From positions 47,816 through 111,815 of the forward strand of contig JALQPE010001751.1 in the NCBI GenBank assembly GCA_030407315.1: DNA of 64,000 bases, read 5' to 3'. A program made the translations under genes and the position numbers. This DNA is from Asparagopsis taxiformis (lineage: Eukaryota > Rhodophyta > Florideophyceae > Bonnemaisoniales > Bonnemaisoniaceae). Within the stretch, counting starts at the first letter, position 1. The number at the start of each line of letters is the position of its first letter. Positions 17,954-29,165 of the stretch are shown piece after piece. The notes beneath the pieces are model-generated. The model made no database searches. It was given only the letters and a program-made list of their open reading frames with translations, and was not told where the DNA came from.

Positions 17954-19147
17954 CGCAGCAGTGCCAAACAATGGCAGCGAGGATATAGAAGAGGATAGTC
18001 TGGAGCCACAGAGGAAGAAGGCTAGGCTGGATCGCGGTGGTGGAGAGGACGATAATGCGGCGGTTCCTAGCGAAACAGCAACAAGAGAAGGTGCGGAAGA
18101 GGATGACGCTATGGAGTTTGACACTGTATCGCCTACAGAAGCACCGCTCGTTGACGTCGGAAAGGAAACCAAGCCAGAATATGTCACCAAGCTGGAAGCT
18201 GTGATGGGGCGTTACATTCACACTGTGAATTGTGACGCCACTGATGTAGCAAAGAAGTGGAGGACAAAATTAGTTTCCTGGAAGATGGCCTGTTGGAGGA
18301 CAGTGTTCAGCTTGTGCTCACTGATCCTCCATTCAACACGAGGCGGGAAGGCGGCAGAGAAAACTCGGAGTACGATATTCTGGAGCCGGAAGAGTTGGCG
18401 AGTGTTGCGTGTGAAATAGTTCGAGTTCTTCGGCCTGGCGGCCATGCTCTGATCTATTCCAGCGTGCGCCAACTCGTGGCATGGATGGATGCAATCAGAA
18501 ATGCCGAGCCTGGCAAGATGATTGTGGACAGTGTTCCAGTCGTGCTATCTCGCCGACCACACAGCTTTACGTCCAATCCATCGACGAAAACGTGCACACT
18601 GCGTAATATGCACGATTTCGTTATCCATGCGTATAAGCGGGGGAAGGGTATGGCTGCGTACGATATGGTGGATTACAGGTTGCACAATCCGGACATATCG
18701 AGGCACCCTGGGTTCACCAACGCGATTGACAACGTTCCGAGGTTGTCGGCTGGTGAAGCTCAATACGATGGGCAGAACAACCGACTGCGCCATGAGCAGA
18801 AGGCGTTGACCACTCTTCGTGAGCTTCTGGAACGATTTTCGAAGCAGAACGATATCGTGATGGATTTCTTCTCGGGAACGTACAGCACAGCCATAGCGTG
18901 TATGACGTTGAGTGATGGTACATATCGTCGGTTCATTGGGTGTGAGAAGGAAAAAAAGGTGCCACGATGCATCGCAGGAGTGGATACTGCATGCTTTCGT
19001 CAGTGAGGTGAAAGCCGGGCGATATGGGGGATCTTGCAGCGTGAGGTGGAGAGTATTCTTGGGGACGAGTCGGTACCGGTCACAGGAAAAGCTCCAAGGC
19101 TTCGGCAGAAGAACATCTCAGATGCACCGAAGGTTTACCTGCTGTGA
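17954..19147 (+). pseudogene. Beta-class DNA (N6-adenine/N4-cytosine) methyltransferase, frameshifted
   Basis: An acidic N-terminal region with a nuclear-signal-like PQRKKARL precedes a methyltransferase core. Motif IV is LTDPPFN (about 18,320), followed by RVLRPGGHALIY. The SAM-binding FxG motif comes late (IVMDFFSGTYSTAIACM, about 18,860), then RRFIGCEKEK. Motif IV before motif I is the beta-class order, as in PF01555-type enzymes. DPPF suggests adenine or N4-cytosine modification. The frame changes at about 18,250 (KK to VEDKIS), at an A-run near 18,955, and at a G-run near 19,027; it then ends KVYLL-stop at 19,147. Its start is lost at the gag junction, and its codon use is unlike the GC-rich retroelement. 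It lies immediately before the SET gene and convergent to the ParB-like and transposase genes. Confidence 0.75.
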
Positions 19148-19185
19148 CAGCATTGCCGAACCATCTGCTTGTGTTCGTTGCGTCA

Positions 19186-19818
19186 ATGAAGAAGGACGGG
19201 TCTATGCTTCACAGATTGAGCGGGGTGCCTATGGACCAGTGGCCGGCCGAGGACATGCACTCGTTTTGGAGCATAGACCCGGACGCGGTTCTGGCTGCTG
19301 ATGCCGCATTCTACGGTGTCTATGTTTCACAATCGGAGGTAAGAGGTGGTGGGTTTGGCGTATTCGCGGCGAAGAAACTGAAGAAGGGGACGGTCATTGG
19401 CTGGTACAACGGGATGATTTTCTATGCGAAGATTCGAGACTCGGAACCGCAGAGATCAGTGATGTACGGCCCGGAAGGATTTGGGTGCACAGGAGAGAGG
19501 TTCCAGGACTACAACATGGAATTGGAAACCACGTACATAGGGAAGGGTGCACCTGTTCGGAAGGTCTGGCTCGTTCCAGCGGTCTATAATTGTACCAGCT
19601 ACCTCAATGATTGTCGGGTCATTGACGGAACGGAGAAAGCGACCGAGGTGAGTCGAACACAATCAGCCGAGTTTCGACAAGGCGATGCCATAGACAAACC
19701 GGACTTTGCTTCAAATATCAAGAATCCCCATGCTGTCAAGGTCGTTCTGACCAGAGACGTTGAAGCTGATGAGGAGATATTTGCCGACTATGGTAGAAAA
19801 TATTGGCCAGCTAACTGA
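19186..19818 (+). CDS. SET-domain protein (probable lysine methyltransferase)
   Basis: About 210 aa from ATG 19186; an in-frame GTG at 19144 would add 14 residues. SET-domain features are GGGFGVFAAKKLKKGTVIGW near the start of the domain, a middle segment, VYNCTSYLNDCR in the place of the usual NHxCxPN-type region, and a C-terminal DEEIFADYGRKYW matching the conserved ExxxDYG/Y element. There is no post-SET cysteine cluster. The target could be a histone or another protein; the sequence does not say. It is one of the few intact genes in this half of the window and sits beside a DNA methyltransferase and a CACTA transposase. Confidence 0.85.
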   Translation: MKKDGSMLHRLSGVPMDQWPAEDMHSFWSIDPDAVLAADAAFYGVYVSQSEVRGGGFGVFAAKKLKKGTVIGWYNGMIFYAKIRDSEPQRSVMYGPEGFGCTGERFQDYNMELETTYIGKGAPVRKVWLVPAVYNCTSYLNDCRVIDGTEKATEVSRTQSAEFRQGDAIDKPDFASNIKNPHAVKVVLTRDVEADEEIFADYGRKYWPAN

Positions 19819-20094
19819 GCTACTTTGATAGATTTGAGTAAACACGCATTGGCAGAGACAATAGACTGTGCATCATCTTCCAAGAGCGCTAGATATTATT
19901 GACTAGACTACAAAAATCGTGACATGACTGCAGGAAGGCATCTGCGGCCTGGAGTGCAAACTATCCACTTTTCTACTGCTATACCTATGCATACGAAAAG
20001 GAGAGAAACTAGAAAGATGTGAGTGAGAAATTGTGTAGCAACGCAGCATGTAGAACACCAGTAAGAGAGCGATGTAGGAGAAGCAGTCACCCCA
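19819..20094. other. Intergenic, nothing recognised
   Basis: 276 bases after the SET gene and before the first palindrome array. No coding or repeat signal seen. Confidence 0.5.
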
Positions 20095-20404
20095 TTACAG
20101 TGCGGGCCGTTTACCGGGGATGCTGACAGCAAAGTCATCGTAACGATGACTTTGCTGTAAGAAAGCAAATCATTACAGCGGCCACAATTTTTTACCCGGT
20201 AAAAATTTTTGCTGATGTTTTACCCGGTAAAAAATTCTTCGGCCACTGCAAGGAAACGGTTCCTTACAGCAAATCATTACGGCGGCCACAATTTTTACCC
20301 GGTAAAGAAATCGTGGCTGCTGTAATGTTTTCTTTTCTTACAGCAAAGTCATCGTAACGATGACTTTGCTGTAAGGAACCCTGGTAAACGGCTTCGGCTG
20401 TAAG
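20095..20404. repeat. Palindrome array 1 (39-bp palindrome and ACCCGGT motif)
   Basis: Two copies of the 39-bp palindrome at about 20,124-20,160 and 20,338-20,375. Its half-site is CTTACAGCAAAGTCATCG, followed by a TAA/TTA centre and the reverse complement. Between them are TTTACCCGGTAAA palindromes. Outer bases form an inverted repeat (GTTTACCGGGG... ...CCCTGGTAAAC). It lies just 3' of the ParB-like gene. Confidence 0.9.
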
Positions 20405-20556
20405 CAGCAGGAAGTTTCGTCGTTCTCCCATCTTGGTAAGGGTACCTTTACCACGATGGGAGAAGGACGAAACTCCCTGCTGTCTCACGTGAGAAGCGAA
20501 GTGTGAAGTCAGGAACATCACGAGAGGATGGTTTGGACGGCTGTTGGTGGCAAAAT

Positions 20557-21789
20557 CTACTCCTTGTGCCGTGAGCCACAGCGATCATATGGTACCTGTG
20601 TAAACATCCCGTTCTTGGTTCTCAGACTGCTTCTGTCTACCACGTCGTCATGAAAGTCGACAAGGACGAATACAATGCGCTCTCCAATGCGATGATCATT
20701 ATCCCCGACCTCCTTCGCGTTTTCTGCTGCCAAATCCGTTCGCACGAATTCCTCCATCGTTGCAGAGTTCAACCATTTGCGGACGACCTCTGCCATGTCA
20801 TAGATGGCCAACAGAGCCAGTAGCCAAGTGCACATCGTGAACGGGCTTCCGCTTCCGATATTTCTGACAAGTCCTCTCTTCCTCCTCATCCTTGTCCACG
20901 ACGCTGTCATCTCGAGCACAAACCACTGGAACCACTCTTTATCGCGCGTCCCGCGTCCGTCCGTGCCATTGCGGAATATTGCGTTATTGACAAGATCGAG
21001 CACGCACCCGTACATATCGGCAGAGCCAATTCGAGAAAAGTCCGGATCTCTTCCCTCGGTTCTTGCATCCTCGATTTCTCTGTTCCTATCCAAAGCATTG
21101 TAAACGCTAGGGATAGAGCTCCAGTACACGAAAGCAACGCTGTCTGTGCGATTGAACCCCTTCGCAATGTTGATGTACTGCCTATACGAGTTCTCCGAAC
21201 GGTTCCTGTCGGACGGCAGAATATAGCTCACTTCTTTCAGAATAGGAATAAGCCGGACAACAGGAAGATCCATCTGGTTGGAAAACCTGAGAAACTCTAT
21301 GACCGCACAGACATTGTCGGCAATGCTCACAGAAGCGACATCGTGAGTTTGTATATTGACTTCGAGAGACAGTTTCAGAACCTCCAGCGCATCGAAAATT
21401 AGACGCCCGTTCGGCGCAATCAACTGTTGTACCCAAACCAATTCCAAGGAATCCCTGTTCTTTCCTGAGTACTTCTCCAGGCATAGTTGCAGAGCAGCTA
21501 TGCGATGAGAGCCATCGATGCAGTAAAACTCGTCTCCTTCGTTATCTTCCATTTTGCAGACTGTAATCATAGTTCCAGTGGTAGAGAAACCTCTATCCAT
21601 GAAAATGCTGGCCAGTTCGTTTACACGACCCGGTCGCACCAAACGGGAGGTCACTGTCGGAAACTTCACTTTGCGAGGATCAACTTGCACTTTAGAAGAG
21701 CTGTACTGAGCAATAGTGATGCTTTTCTCTTCAGCAGAAGGAGAATTGCTCTTCTCCGCTGTAGTATTCATGATACTATTGTCTCCCAT
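20557..21789 (-). CDS. ParB/Srx-like domain protein, copy 1 (second gene of the CACTA-type element)
   Basis: 410 aa from the first ATG (21787-21789). Residues about 37-100 resemble the ParB N-terminal domain: DPRKV, then VNELASIFMDRGF, then a beta-strand-like MITVCK and YCIDGSHRIAAL, corresponding to the (D/E)xxHRxxA box of ParB and sulfiredoxin-like domains. Further on, THDVASVSIADNVCAVIEFL and IAKGFNRTDSVAFVYWSSIP are strongly shared with the second copy at 51,761. The gene is on the same strand as the transposase and downstream of it. Palindrome arrays lie on both sides. In bacteria ParB binds palindromic parS sites; DNA binding here is inference. It could instead be a ParB-fold enzyme. 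Reality of the gene is near certain, the family call moderate. Confidence 0.6.
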   Translation of the reverse strand: MGDNSIMNTTAEKSNSPSAEEKSITIAQYSSSKVQVDPRKVKFPTVTSRLVRPGRVNELASIFMDRGFSTTGTMITVCKMEDNEGDEFYCIDGSHRIAALQLCLEKYSGKNRDSLELVWVQQLIAPNGRLIFDALEVLKLSLEVNIQTHDVASVSIADNVCAVIEFLRFSNQMDLPVVRLIPILKEVSYILPSDRNRSENSYRQYINIAKGFNRTDSVAFVYWSSIPSVYNALDRNREIEDARTEGRDPDFSRIGSADMYGCVLDLVNNAIFRNGTDGRGTRDKEWFQWFVLEMTASWTRMRRKRGLVRNIGSGSPFTMCTWLLALLAIYDMAEVVRKWLNSATMEEFVRTDLAAENAKEVGDNDHRIGERIVFVLVDFHDDVVDRSSLRTKNGMFTQVPYDRCGSRHKE

Positions 21790-21861
21790 TGTAATCCCTG
21801 CAATCTCAGTTCGTTCAATCGGTTCTCTGTTCAAATGTTGTGTAGACGATGAAATCCACAA

Positions 21862-22600
21862 TTGTGGTACCTCCGAGTGCGCTTCCCGTCTCTCAGCTTC
21901 CTCTCATATACTGTCCGGACAAGACATTCCCTACCTACCTTCAGTCCTGATGAACCTTACGCTGCACCCGCTCAGCACCTCTGACTCTACCTGATCCTGA
22001 TACCTCCACAAAGCGTTTAGCCCTTTCCATCAATCTACACCTAATAGTATGTACCTCTAGCGCATATAATGCAATCGAACCCGTTTACCTCACCACGTCA
22101 ATTATCATTCATATTCCAACAACCTATTTCATCCACACTCTCCACCTCGCTTCTTCTTCCGTACCATTGATTCCTACCAATCGATTCTACGTGAGTTTTA
22201 TACATTTACTACGATCCACCTCTCCTACAAGTCTGAAAAATTCATTTCTGCACTAACTTTTGCTACTCACAAATAACCGGTTCCCGTGCAGGCCACTGCT
22301 TGAATTTCTTCCTATTGGCGTACTCGGCTGCAAAGGATTCATAGGCTATTTAAACGGTGATCATATAAATGGTTTTCAATGTGCTGCAATGGACAATACA
22401 CCAAAGAACATCAATATGAATTCATTTCAACTACCTATTCACTACTGCGATTCAGTTTTCTTGCATACCAAATCTCATTGCGTTCCTACCCTAGTCGATT
22501 CAAAATGCATCCTCTTCGTCAGTTGATCAATATTCCTTACAACGAGCAGGTCCTCTGGACATCCTAAAGTTGGTTACTTAACCTTAACAATCGATGAATT
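21862..22600. other. Intergenic between ParB-like and transposase genes
   Basis: About 740 bases, AT-richer than the genes. I see no convincing ORF, RNA or repeat before the next palindrome array. Confidence 0.5.
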
Positions 22601-22771
22601 TGCTGTAATGAAACGTTTTCTTACAGCAAAGTCATCGTAACGATGACTTTGCTGTAAGAAAGCAAATCATTACAGCTGCCACGATTTTTTTACCCGGTAA
22701 AAAATTCTTGGCCACTGTAATGGAAACGTTTTCTTACAGCAAAATCATCGTAACGATGACTTTGCTGTAAG
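22601..22771. repeat. Palindrome array 2
   Basis: Two 39-bp palindromes (22,620-22,658 and 22,733-22,771, the second with one A/G change) separated by a TTTACCCGGTAAA palindrome, in the gap between the two transposon genes. Confidence 0.9.
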
Positions 22772-22891
22772 CATACCTCCCTCCATCCTCTCAGATCCTC
22801 TCCCCACTACTTTTCACCAATCCACCAACGCCCTAGAGTGTACAATTCATATGTGATGCATCTGGTTATTCATTTTATTCTTCCCTAAAAA

Positions 22892-25800
22892 TCATGCAGC
22901 CCTCGGTGGAAATCCGTCTCGCCTACATAGTGCATATATCTCTCCACCCTCCAGCAGTCCGGGTCCGTGCCTTACCTCCCTCATGTTCTCATCATATTCG
23001 CATACACTCCCATTGCAATAGTGCATACCAAACACCTCAGTGACTCCCTCACTCATCTCCACAATTACTGTTCGTCGCCTCTCTTCGACCTTGAACACTC
23101 ATTCATCAGTTTTTTGCAAACCCAGGCAAACTCCATAAGCTGTACCTTGCTCATCTCTCGCACTCTCGTTCCTCAGGATAAAGAACGCTAGAACAATAAA
23201 AAACCGCGGTTCATAATTAATTCTTCCCCGCATTATCTCTGATGTGAGACGAGACGCCGGGTACAGAATCGCTTGTGAAGTTGCACCATCCTCACATGTC
23301 CTCTGTTCAGGGCAAACAGCATGGATGATAGCTCCTGATTCTAGAGAGCCAGACCTCTGCACTGTTTTCCTTCCCCACTCTGTCCTAGTGCTTCTAGAAA
23401 CTCTTCTCACCCATTCGGCATACTTTCCACACCCGCTTGTTCCGCTTCCGTACCTTTCGGTAAAGAACCGTTTGAAAACACCTACAGCACCCTCTGCTAT
23501 ATCACATTTTCCATTCATGTACTCCTTGACCTCGTCAATAGATATACCACCATGCCCCCTCCACGTCACAATTTCACCATCCGCCGACAATATCTTTCCT
23601 CGACGCTGGGAGAGAAGCTGGAGAACCGGTTCCTGGAAGCAGTTTTTCACTACCTCGCCTTCCACATCTATTTCTCTCCCTAGCTCCTGTGAAAGAACGT
23701 TGACCATTTGAAAGCATTCGGACGAGGACCAATGTTGTGGCTCCATGCCGATTTCGCGCAAAACAATGGCCACTCTCGTCTGCCAGTCATCCGCAAGAAC
23801 TAATTCCAGCGCTGAAAGCTGTTCGCTTTGGTGATTGGACATTCTCACACCTTTGTTCAGCGGCTGATGCATCCGTTCGAATATAAGCTCCTGCACGTGC
23901 TTCACAGAGCCGTAAGCAGGAAGCGTATGAACACAAAACTCGACAAGACGATGAACATTAGGCTTGTCCAAATGTGCTCCTGCTCCCTTCACTTTCCGAC
24001 AATACTCATTCAACGTCTCCACGTAGTCTACGGTTCTTCCCAGAATGTATTCATTCCTGCCACCTTCTCCGTCAGCCGTCTCTACTTCATGTGGACCGTC
24101 TTTCCACCATACGGGCATGAAACTAATACACGAAACCAGCTTCTGAAACATCACTACTAGTTTGACGGCCCCATCAAATTTTTCACGATGACCTTCCCCT
24201 TTCCCATCCATTATTCGAGCTGCTTTTTCGAATGCCATAGGTGCTATCAGCAGCACACTGAATATGTCACTCATGTTCATGGAAAGCAGATTGTTGGTTC
24301 CAAATAAACGGTTCTGCCTTCCCATCCTGAACTTCTTCAGAGCGCCCAGAATTTGCAATTCAGCTACCTCTCTAATTCGTGGGCTGGCAGCTGAAATACA
24401 AGCGTTCAGTACATCTTGTGCCAGTCCAGACAATAGATGGTCAGGTGCTATCACTGCGGAACGGTACGGGTCAAAAATTGCTGGGACAACTGAAACTCCG
24501 TTTTCCGTCTTCGGTACTTCTTCCTGCACTGCTTCCAAGGAAGTGCTCAGGACATGAAATGGTAAATCTTCCCCTTCTTCTGCAGCCAGTCCGAGAGTGC
24601 GAAGCTGGGTTTCTGTGGCATCCTTACGTGTCGATGCATTCCGATACTTGCTCCTGGCATGCGTCGATGTTTGCCCGTTCACTACCGAAGTGTATGCATT
24701 CTTCGTGCCGCCAGTACTACTCAGGTCATATTTGCGGAAACTGCAGATGTGGCACGGAGAGTTTGATGTGTGTCCAAGAACATCCAGGGTATGTGAAACT
24801 GCAGGATAGTCTCCAATGCTCCCCACTGGGTCTAGAAATACCACAACATCTTCTCCCTCTGCATTTTTCGTTGGGAAACCCTCTGTGCTTCCCACACTAT
24901 ATCTTGAACGATATATCGCAATACAAAATTTTTGGACACTCCCGGAGGTGGCAAACCAATCACTCGAACCGCTTGGTAGCTTCCCCTTTTCCGAGGCGGT
25001 AGATTGAGAGGTAACATATAGCATCCACCAAAACTTCCCTTCCTGCTTGTGAATGGTTCAAAGTCATCCGTGTAAAGGATAAATCGGTAAACAAAGTAGT
25101 TTCGACCATCCTCCAGCTTTCCCCAACATGGTGCATCTTCTCGCGGAGACGCTGGGTGCCATTGCGACCTGTGGTCTCCGAAACCATCCGAGAACACCCC
25201 TGAAACACGAATTTCTTCATAGTTGGGGCTTCCTAGTCTATCGGGCGGGTTTCTGGCTTCAGCAAAGCTCGCGCCCGGTGAAAAGCAAAGTAACATGGTG
25301 GATGCTTCTCCGACCTGCTCTTTCAAATACCTGTTCACCAATACGACGTGTGGAACAATATCACCCTCTTCCATTCCAATTGGTAATAGAACGGTTATCA
25401 CGTCCCCAGCTCGTGTTCCTTTTCCCTTGGCTCCTGCTCCGATTACACATTGCGATATCGCTCGCAGAGCATGCTGCCTCTCCCATTCCAATAGATGTGA
25501 CATTCGCGGCTGCAGATATTTTTCGACATGCACATCATGCTCACCGTCGTGTCGAGCCTCATAGGTAACTATGGTCCTAGCATGAAGTTCCCACAACGAC
25601 GTAACCGCCACTCTTCTCCTCTTCGGTTTCTCACCATCTCTGTCATTCTTCTTAAACCCTTTTGCTCTTTCGATGACGGCAACCTGACGAGCTCCTGGAT
25701 GACATCGGATTCGAATTGCTGTTCCATCAGGTACATAAATGTGCTTCAAACCCTTTTTCCCATCGCTGTCAATGGGAACAACTGCTGTGCGAACTAATGG

Positions 25801-26694
25801 GTCGCTCAAAACACCCCTTCTGCACTTTGCAATGAACGAATCTTCAATGCTGCACTCTGCGGTTGATTTTTCTCCTTCCGAGCTTCGATTGTTCGCATCA
25901 CTGCGGAATGCTTTAAAGATTGGTCGAGTCTGGACATCTTTCAGAGCCCATGTGCTTGGGAGTACAATACGAACTTTCGCCATTCCTCCACAATTGTCTC
26001 TGTCATCTGTTGTTCCACGGGTTCCTACTGCACCTCGATGCTGTGCAGCTCTTGCTCCGCTCTTTCGAAGGTCTATCGGAAACTCGATGTCACAGCTCTT
26101 TGCATAGCAGTGTTTCCTCAAGAATGGTAGTATCTTCTGTCGCATCACAGAGTCCGACGGGACGTGCTCACTTGGATCTCTGCGGAAATTCATTCCGAAC
26201 AGGGTACCTTCATAGTGGGCTCTTGTCATTCTTCGAGTTCCACTCAGCTGGAGAGCCCCATACATCGCAGGCCATTGTAGTAATGCCTTGAAATCACCAC
26301 ATGCTTCATCCCCAGCATTTCGGTCTATCGGGCCTCCAGTTGAAATGGAATCAGAACCTCGTCCGGTTGCTTCTTCCGATTCCATTAGCGTGCTCGATGC
26401 TACGTAGATGTCACTTCCAGCTTCATCGTTGTTGCTGTACACATCAATACAACCTTCTATTGTGTCACCCATAGGGATTGGGGACTCCAATAGGTCATCT
26501 GTGGTACACCCACGTCGTAGCTCATTACCTCTCGGGATTTCTTTGTTCATGCAGGCTGCATCACTGCTGCGGATTTCTCCCTGCAGTTTCCCAGGAAGCT
26601 GTTTACTGGGACTGGCCACATTGAGTGAATCGAATCTCGCCTTTGTCCTACGACTTGTGGTTTTCTTTCGAATAGGAGTCCGTCTCGGAGCCAT
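22892..26694 (-). pseudogene. CACTA (EnSpm) TNP2-like transposase, copy 1, two lesions
   Basis: It starts at ATG 26694 with a basic tail (MAPRRTPIRKKTTSRR). The TNP2 signature appears as FILYTDDFEPF, then MLPLNLPPRKRGSYQ, then GLPPPG, then FLDPVGSIGDYPAV with a zinc pair CHIC. The C-terminal part has NVHRLVEFCVHTLPAYG and ELIFERMHQPL, the position where TNP2 proteins have their PxERxxG-like helix. The frame shifts once near 24,870. A TGA interrupts it at 23,099-23,101, after which the same frame runs 67 more codons to GFPPRAA. The diverged second copy ends in the matching GYPPRSA, so this TGA is premature. It lies upstream of the ParB-like gene on the same strand. About 1,250 codons were originally present. 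I do not assign the catalytic triad. Confidence 0.85.
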
Positions 26695-26796
26695 CTTGAT
26701 GTTTTTGTTCTTTTCTTCTTCGCTCAGTTTTGTTGCATAGAATACAACTCTAAACTTCTATGACATGACTACTATCTCAATACAGTACTACTACTT

Positions 26797-28510
26797 TTAA
26801 CCGTTACGAAACCTTTCCAGGCTTTCATTCGATCCAATGAACTGGTTCACCACAATGCTTTGCCCTATGCTCATTGCTTTATGCACATTGATTGCTATTT
26901 CATCCGGACTCAACATCGTTTTTCTATCTTGTATCGCATCCCCTAACCACAAACCCAGCCAAGATGTATCCATTTCCGGAAAACGGCCGTTCATTTCGCA
27001 GTGATGCTCTAGGCACTAATACTGAATCTGATTTTCTCATAAACGTACTTCCTACTCGTATACTCTACCATTTTCGGCCCTATTTAAAAGTTGAAAGCAC
27101 AATCTCTCGTTGAATCGTACTCGGTGTGATATCTTAAATTAGCATAAATTTATATATTGCAATGCAGATTCACTGCTCGCTTGCAACATGAAAATTATAA
27201 AATTTCTCCCACACTGCTGTTTCCTAGCCGCCCACATCCACGTGGCCCGCTTTGACTGCCTGCCAAGTGTGCTCAGAGCATGCAATGACGTCATCGATAT
27301 ATACCGTCCAAATCATCACTGGAAGCGCGGACTCCTCGTCCAGGAAAGTGCGCCATTTTTCCTACTCTTCACCTCCCCCTTTCCAGTAGGCCCCATATGC
27401 TAGTGTTTTTCCTATATTTCTGTAGTGATGACGTCATTATAGACTAGAGAAGGCGGTAGAAGATACAATAATTTTGCGCCTGTTCTGCCAGGTCATGTGC
27501 TTCAAAGCGTAATTCGCACCCCAGGTATCGTTTTTCTGGGCCTCCCATCGCACCGCTCCGTTTCAAACTCATCCCTCTATTGTTCTCCTACACGTCATTT
27601 CCGCCCGCAGAGTGCTACTTAAACAACAGATTCTGGAAATCCCTGTTTCCATCTTCATATCCGTCGGAAACAAAGCAACAACCCTGGCCGTGGAAGCCGT
27701 ATAGATCATCTAAACTGCTTCCAAAGCGTAAGTTTTAGATCATCAATACGGCTTCCAAGGCCAAAGTTGTTGCTTTGTCTCCGACGGATATGAACCATGA
27801 TGGTACGTTTCCACAACTCACGCCACTAACCCAGTTTTCTATTTGTTTTCTCTTTCTCAGGTTTCCAGTCGGTGAGTGTTCCACTTCTACTTTCATTTAT
27901 CTTTCTCTCTTACCACTTCTCCACTACTTTTCTTTTCTGCCTGAGTACATATCTCAATTTGGGATGCAATGGTATTTGTTAAGGTACGTTAGTCTCCTAA
28001 TCACCATCAATTTCCCTCTCCAATTCAACGTCACTAACTTGTTTCCTTTCTCTACATCATTTTTTCTTCTTCTCTTCATTTCCTAGCTTATTCATGCAGC
28101 TCAATCAGTTGATAGATTTCTAGACTTTTCTAGTAGTTTTAGTTTTACTCGTCGGAATAGTGTTAGTTGTAGTAGCATTTTTAACATAGGGATTGTTTAT
28201 TCTCAATGTAGCCTGCGCAAATAAACAAATCCAGAGTGAAGCTTCCCATATCGCACCCTCTTAGATTGCTACCTATCCTACCGCGTATACCTCTCGCTAG
28301 CTCATAGTCACTACGAAATAAAAATTCCTAGCCGTACTATTCTGTCCATTCCCATATGAATACCGTCCATGCCCCATCCTCATAGCGCTATAACTGCCTT
28401 CCTCTACCCCAGAAAGATGCCCACGACAGCGTGACGTTCCATCTCATCCACCACTCCCAGACACCGAATTTTACTATATCAGGACACTACTTTTACTGTC
28501 TCCAGGTGCG
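26797..28510 (-). mobile_element. 5' flanking module of CACTA-type element, copy 1
   Basis: This non-coding stretch upstream of the transposase is closely similar to 47,450-49,150 and to the reverse complement of 53,880-55,510. It therefore defines the 5' region of the element family. After 28,510 the homology stops, and other tandem repeats take the place of the CACTA-type terminus seen in the other copies. Confidence 0.85.
27650..27797. ncRNA. Long hairpin in element 5' region (copy 1)
   Basis: Two arms of about 60 bases starting CATATCCGTCGGA and ending TCCGACGGATATG pair almost completely around a loop of about 20 bases. The homologous site at 54,555-54,690 has changed stem sequence yet still pairs. 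It could be a small-RNA precursor, an mRNA structure, or a foldback element. No transcript evidence is available. Confidence 0.5.
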
Positions 28511-28529
28511 TCTGTGTTTTCGGAAGTGG

Positions 28530-28905
28530 ACGCGGACGTCCAGTCTCTCTAGTACGGGTCCTAGTCGGCCCCGAGATTTACTAGAACAAATGAACGTCCG
28601 CGTCCGAAAAAAAAATAAAAATTTTTTGGATGCGGACGTCCACTTTCTCTAGTACGTTCGGCGGAATACTAGGACCCGACATCCACTTTCTCTAGTACGT
28701 TCGGCGGAATACTAGGACCCGACATCCAATTTCTCTAGTACATTCAGCGGGATCCTAGGACCCGACATCCACTTTCTCTAGTACGTTCGGCGGAATACTA
28801 GGACCCGACATCCACTTTCTCTAGTACGTTCGGCGGAGTACTAGGACCCGACATCCACTTTCTCTAGTACGTTTGGCGGGATCCTAGGGCCCGACATCCA
28901 GTATA
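28530..28905. repeat. Tandem repeat, 43-bp period, about 6 copies
   Basis: The unit starts CCACTTTCTCTAGTACGTTC and ends in TAGGACCCGACAT. Each unit contains CTAGTAC...ACTAG half-sites. It stands where other copies of the element have subterminal ACAGT repeats. Confidence 0.88.
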
Positions 28906-29009
28906 CAATATATCAGCGAGAACCGGGAGGAAAGAAATTTCAGCGGATGGTAAATTGAGGGCCCATATCGGACCGTATTTTATTCTCTCATTTACGAAAC
29001 TGCTGGTAT

Positions 29010-29165
29010 ACAATACGTCTCTCTAGAATAGGAAATACATATCTGGTCAGAATAGGAAATAAATACCCGGTTAGAATAGGAAATACGTATCCAGCCAGGA
29101 TACGGAATATGTATCCAGCTAGAATATGGAATACGTATCCAGCCGGAATACAAAATACCTGTCAG
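29010..29165. repeat. Degenerate tandem repeat, about 27-bp period
   Basis: Repeated AGAATAGGAAATACGTATCC-like units with variants, about five to six copies. Confidence 0.75.

Noticed and set aside
23099..23101. TGA recoding (selenocysteine) in the transposase and, at 62,778, in the membrane protein
   Set aside because: TGA ends the SET gene normally, both genes also carry frameshifts, and no SECIS-like element was seen. Decay is simpler.
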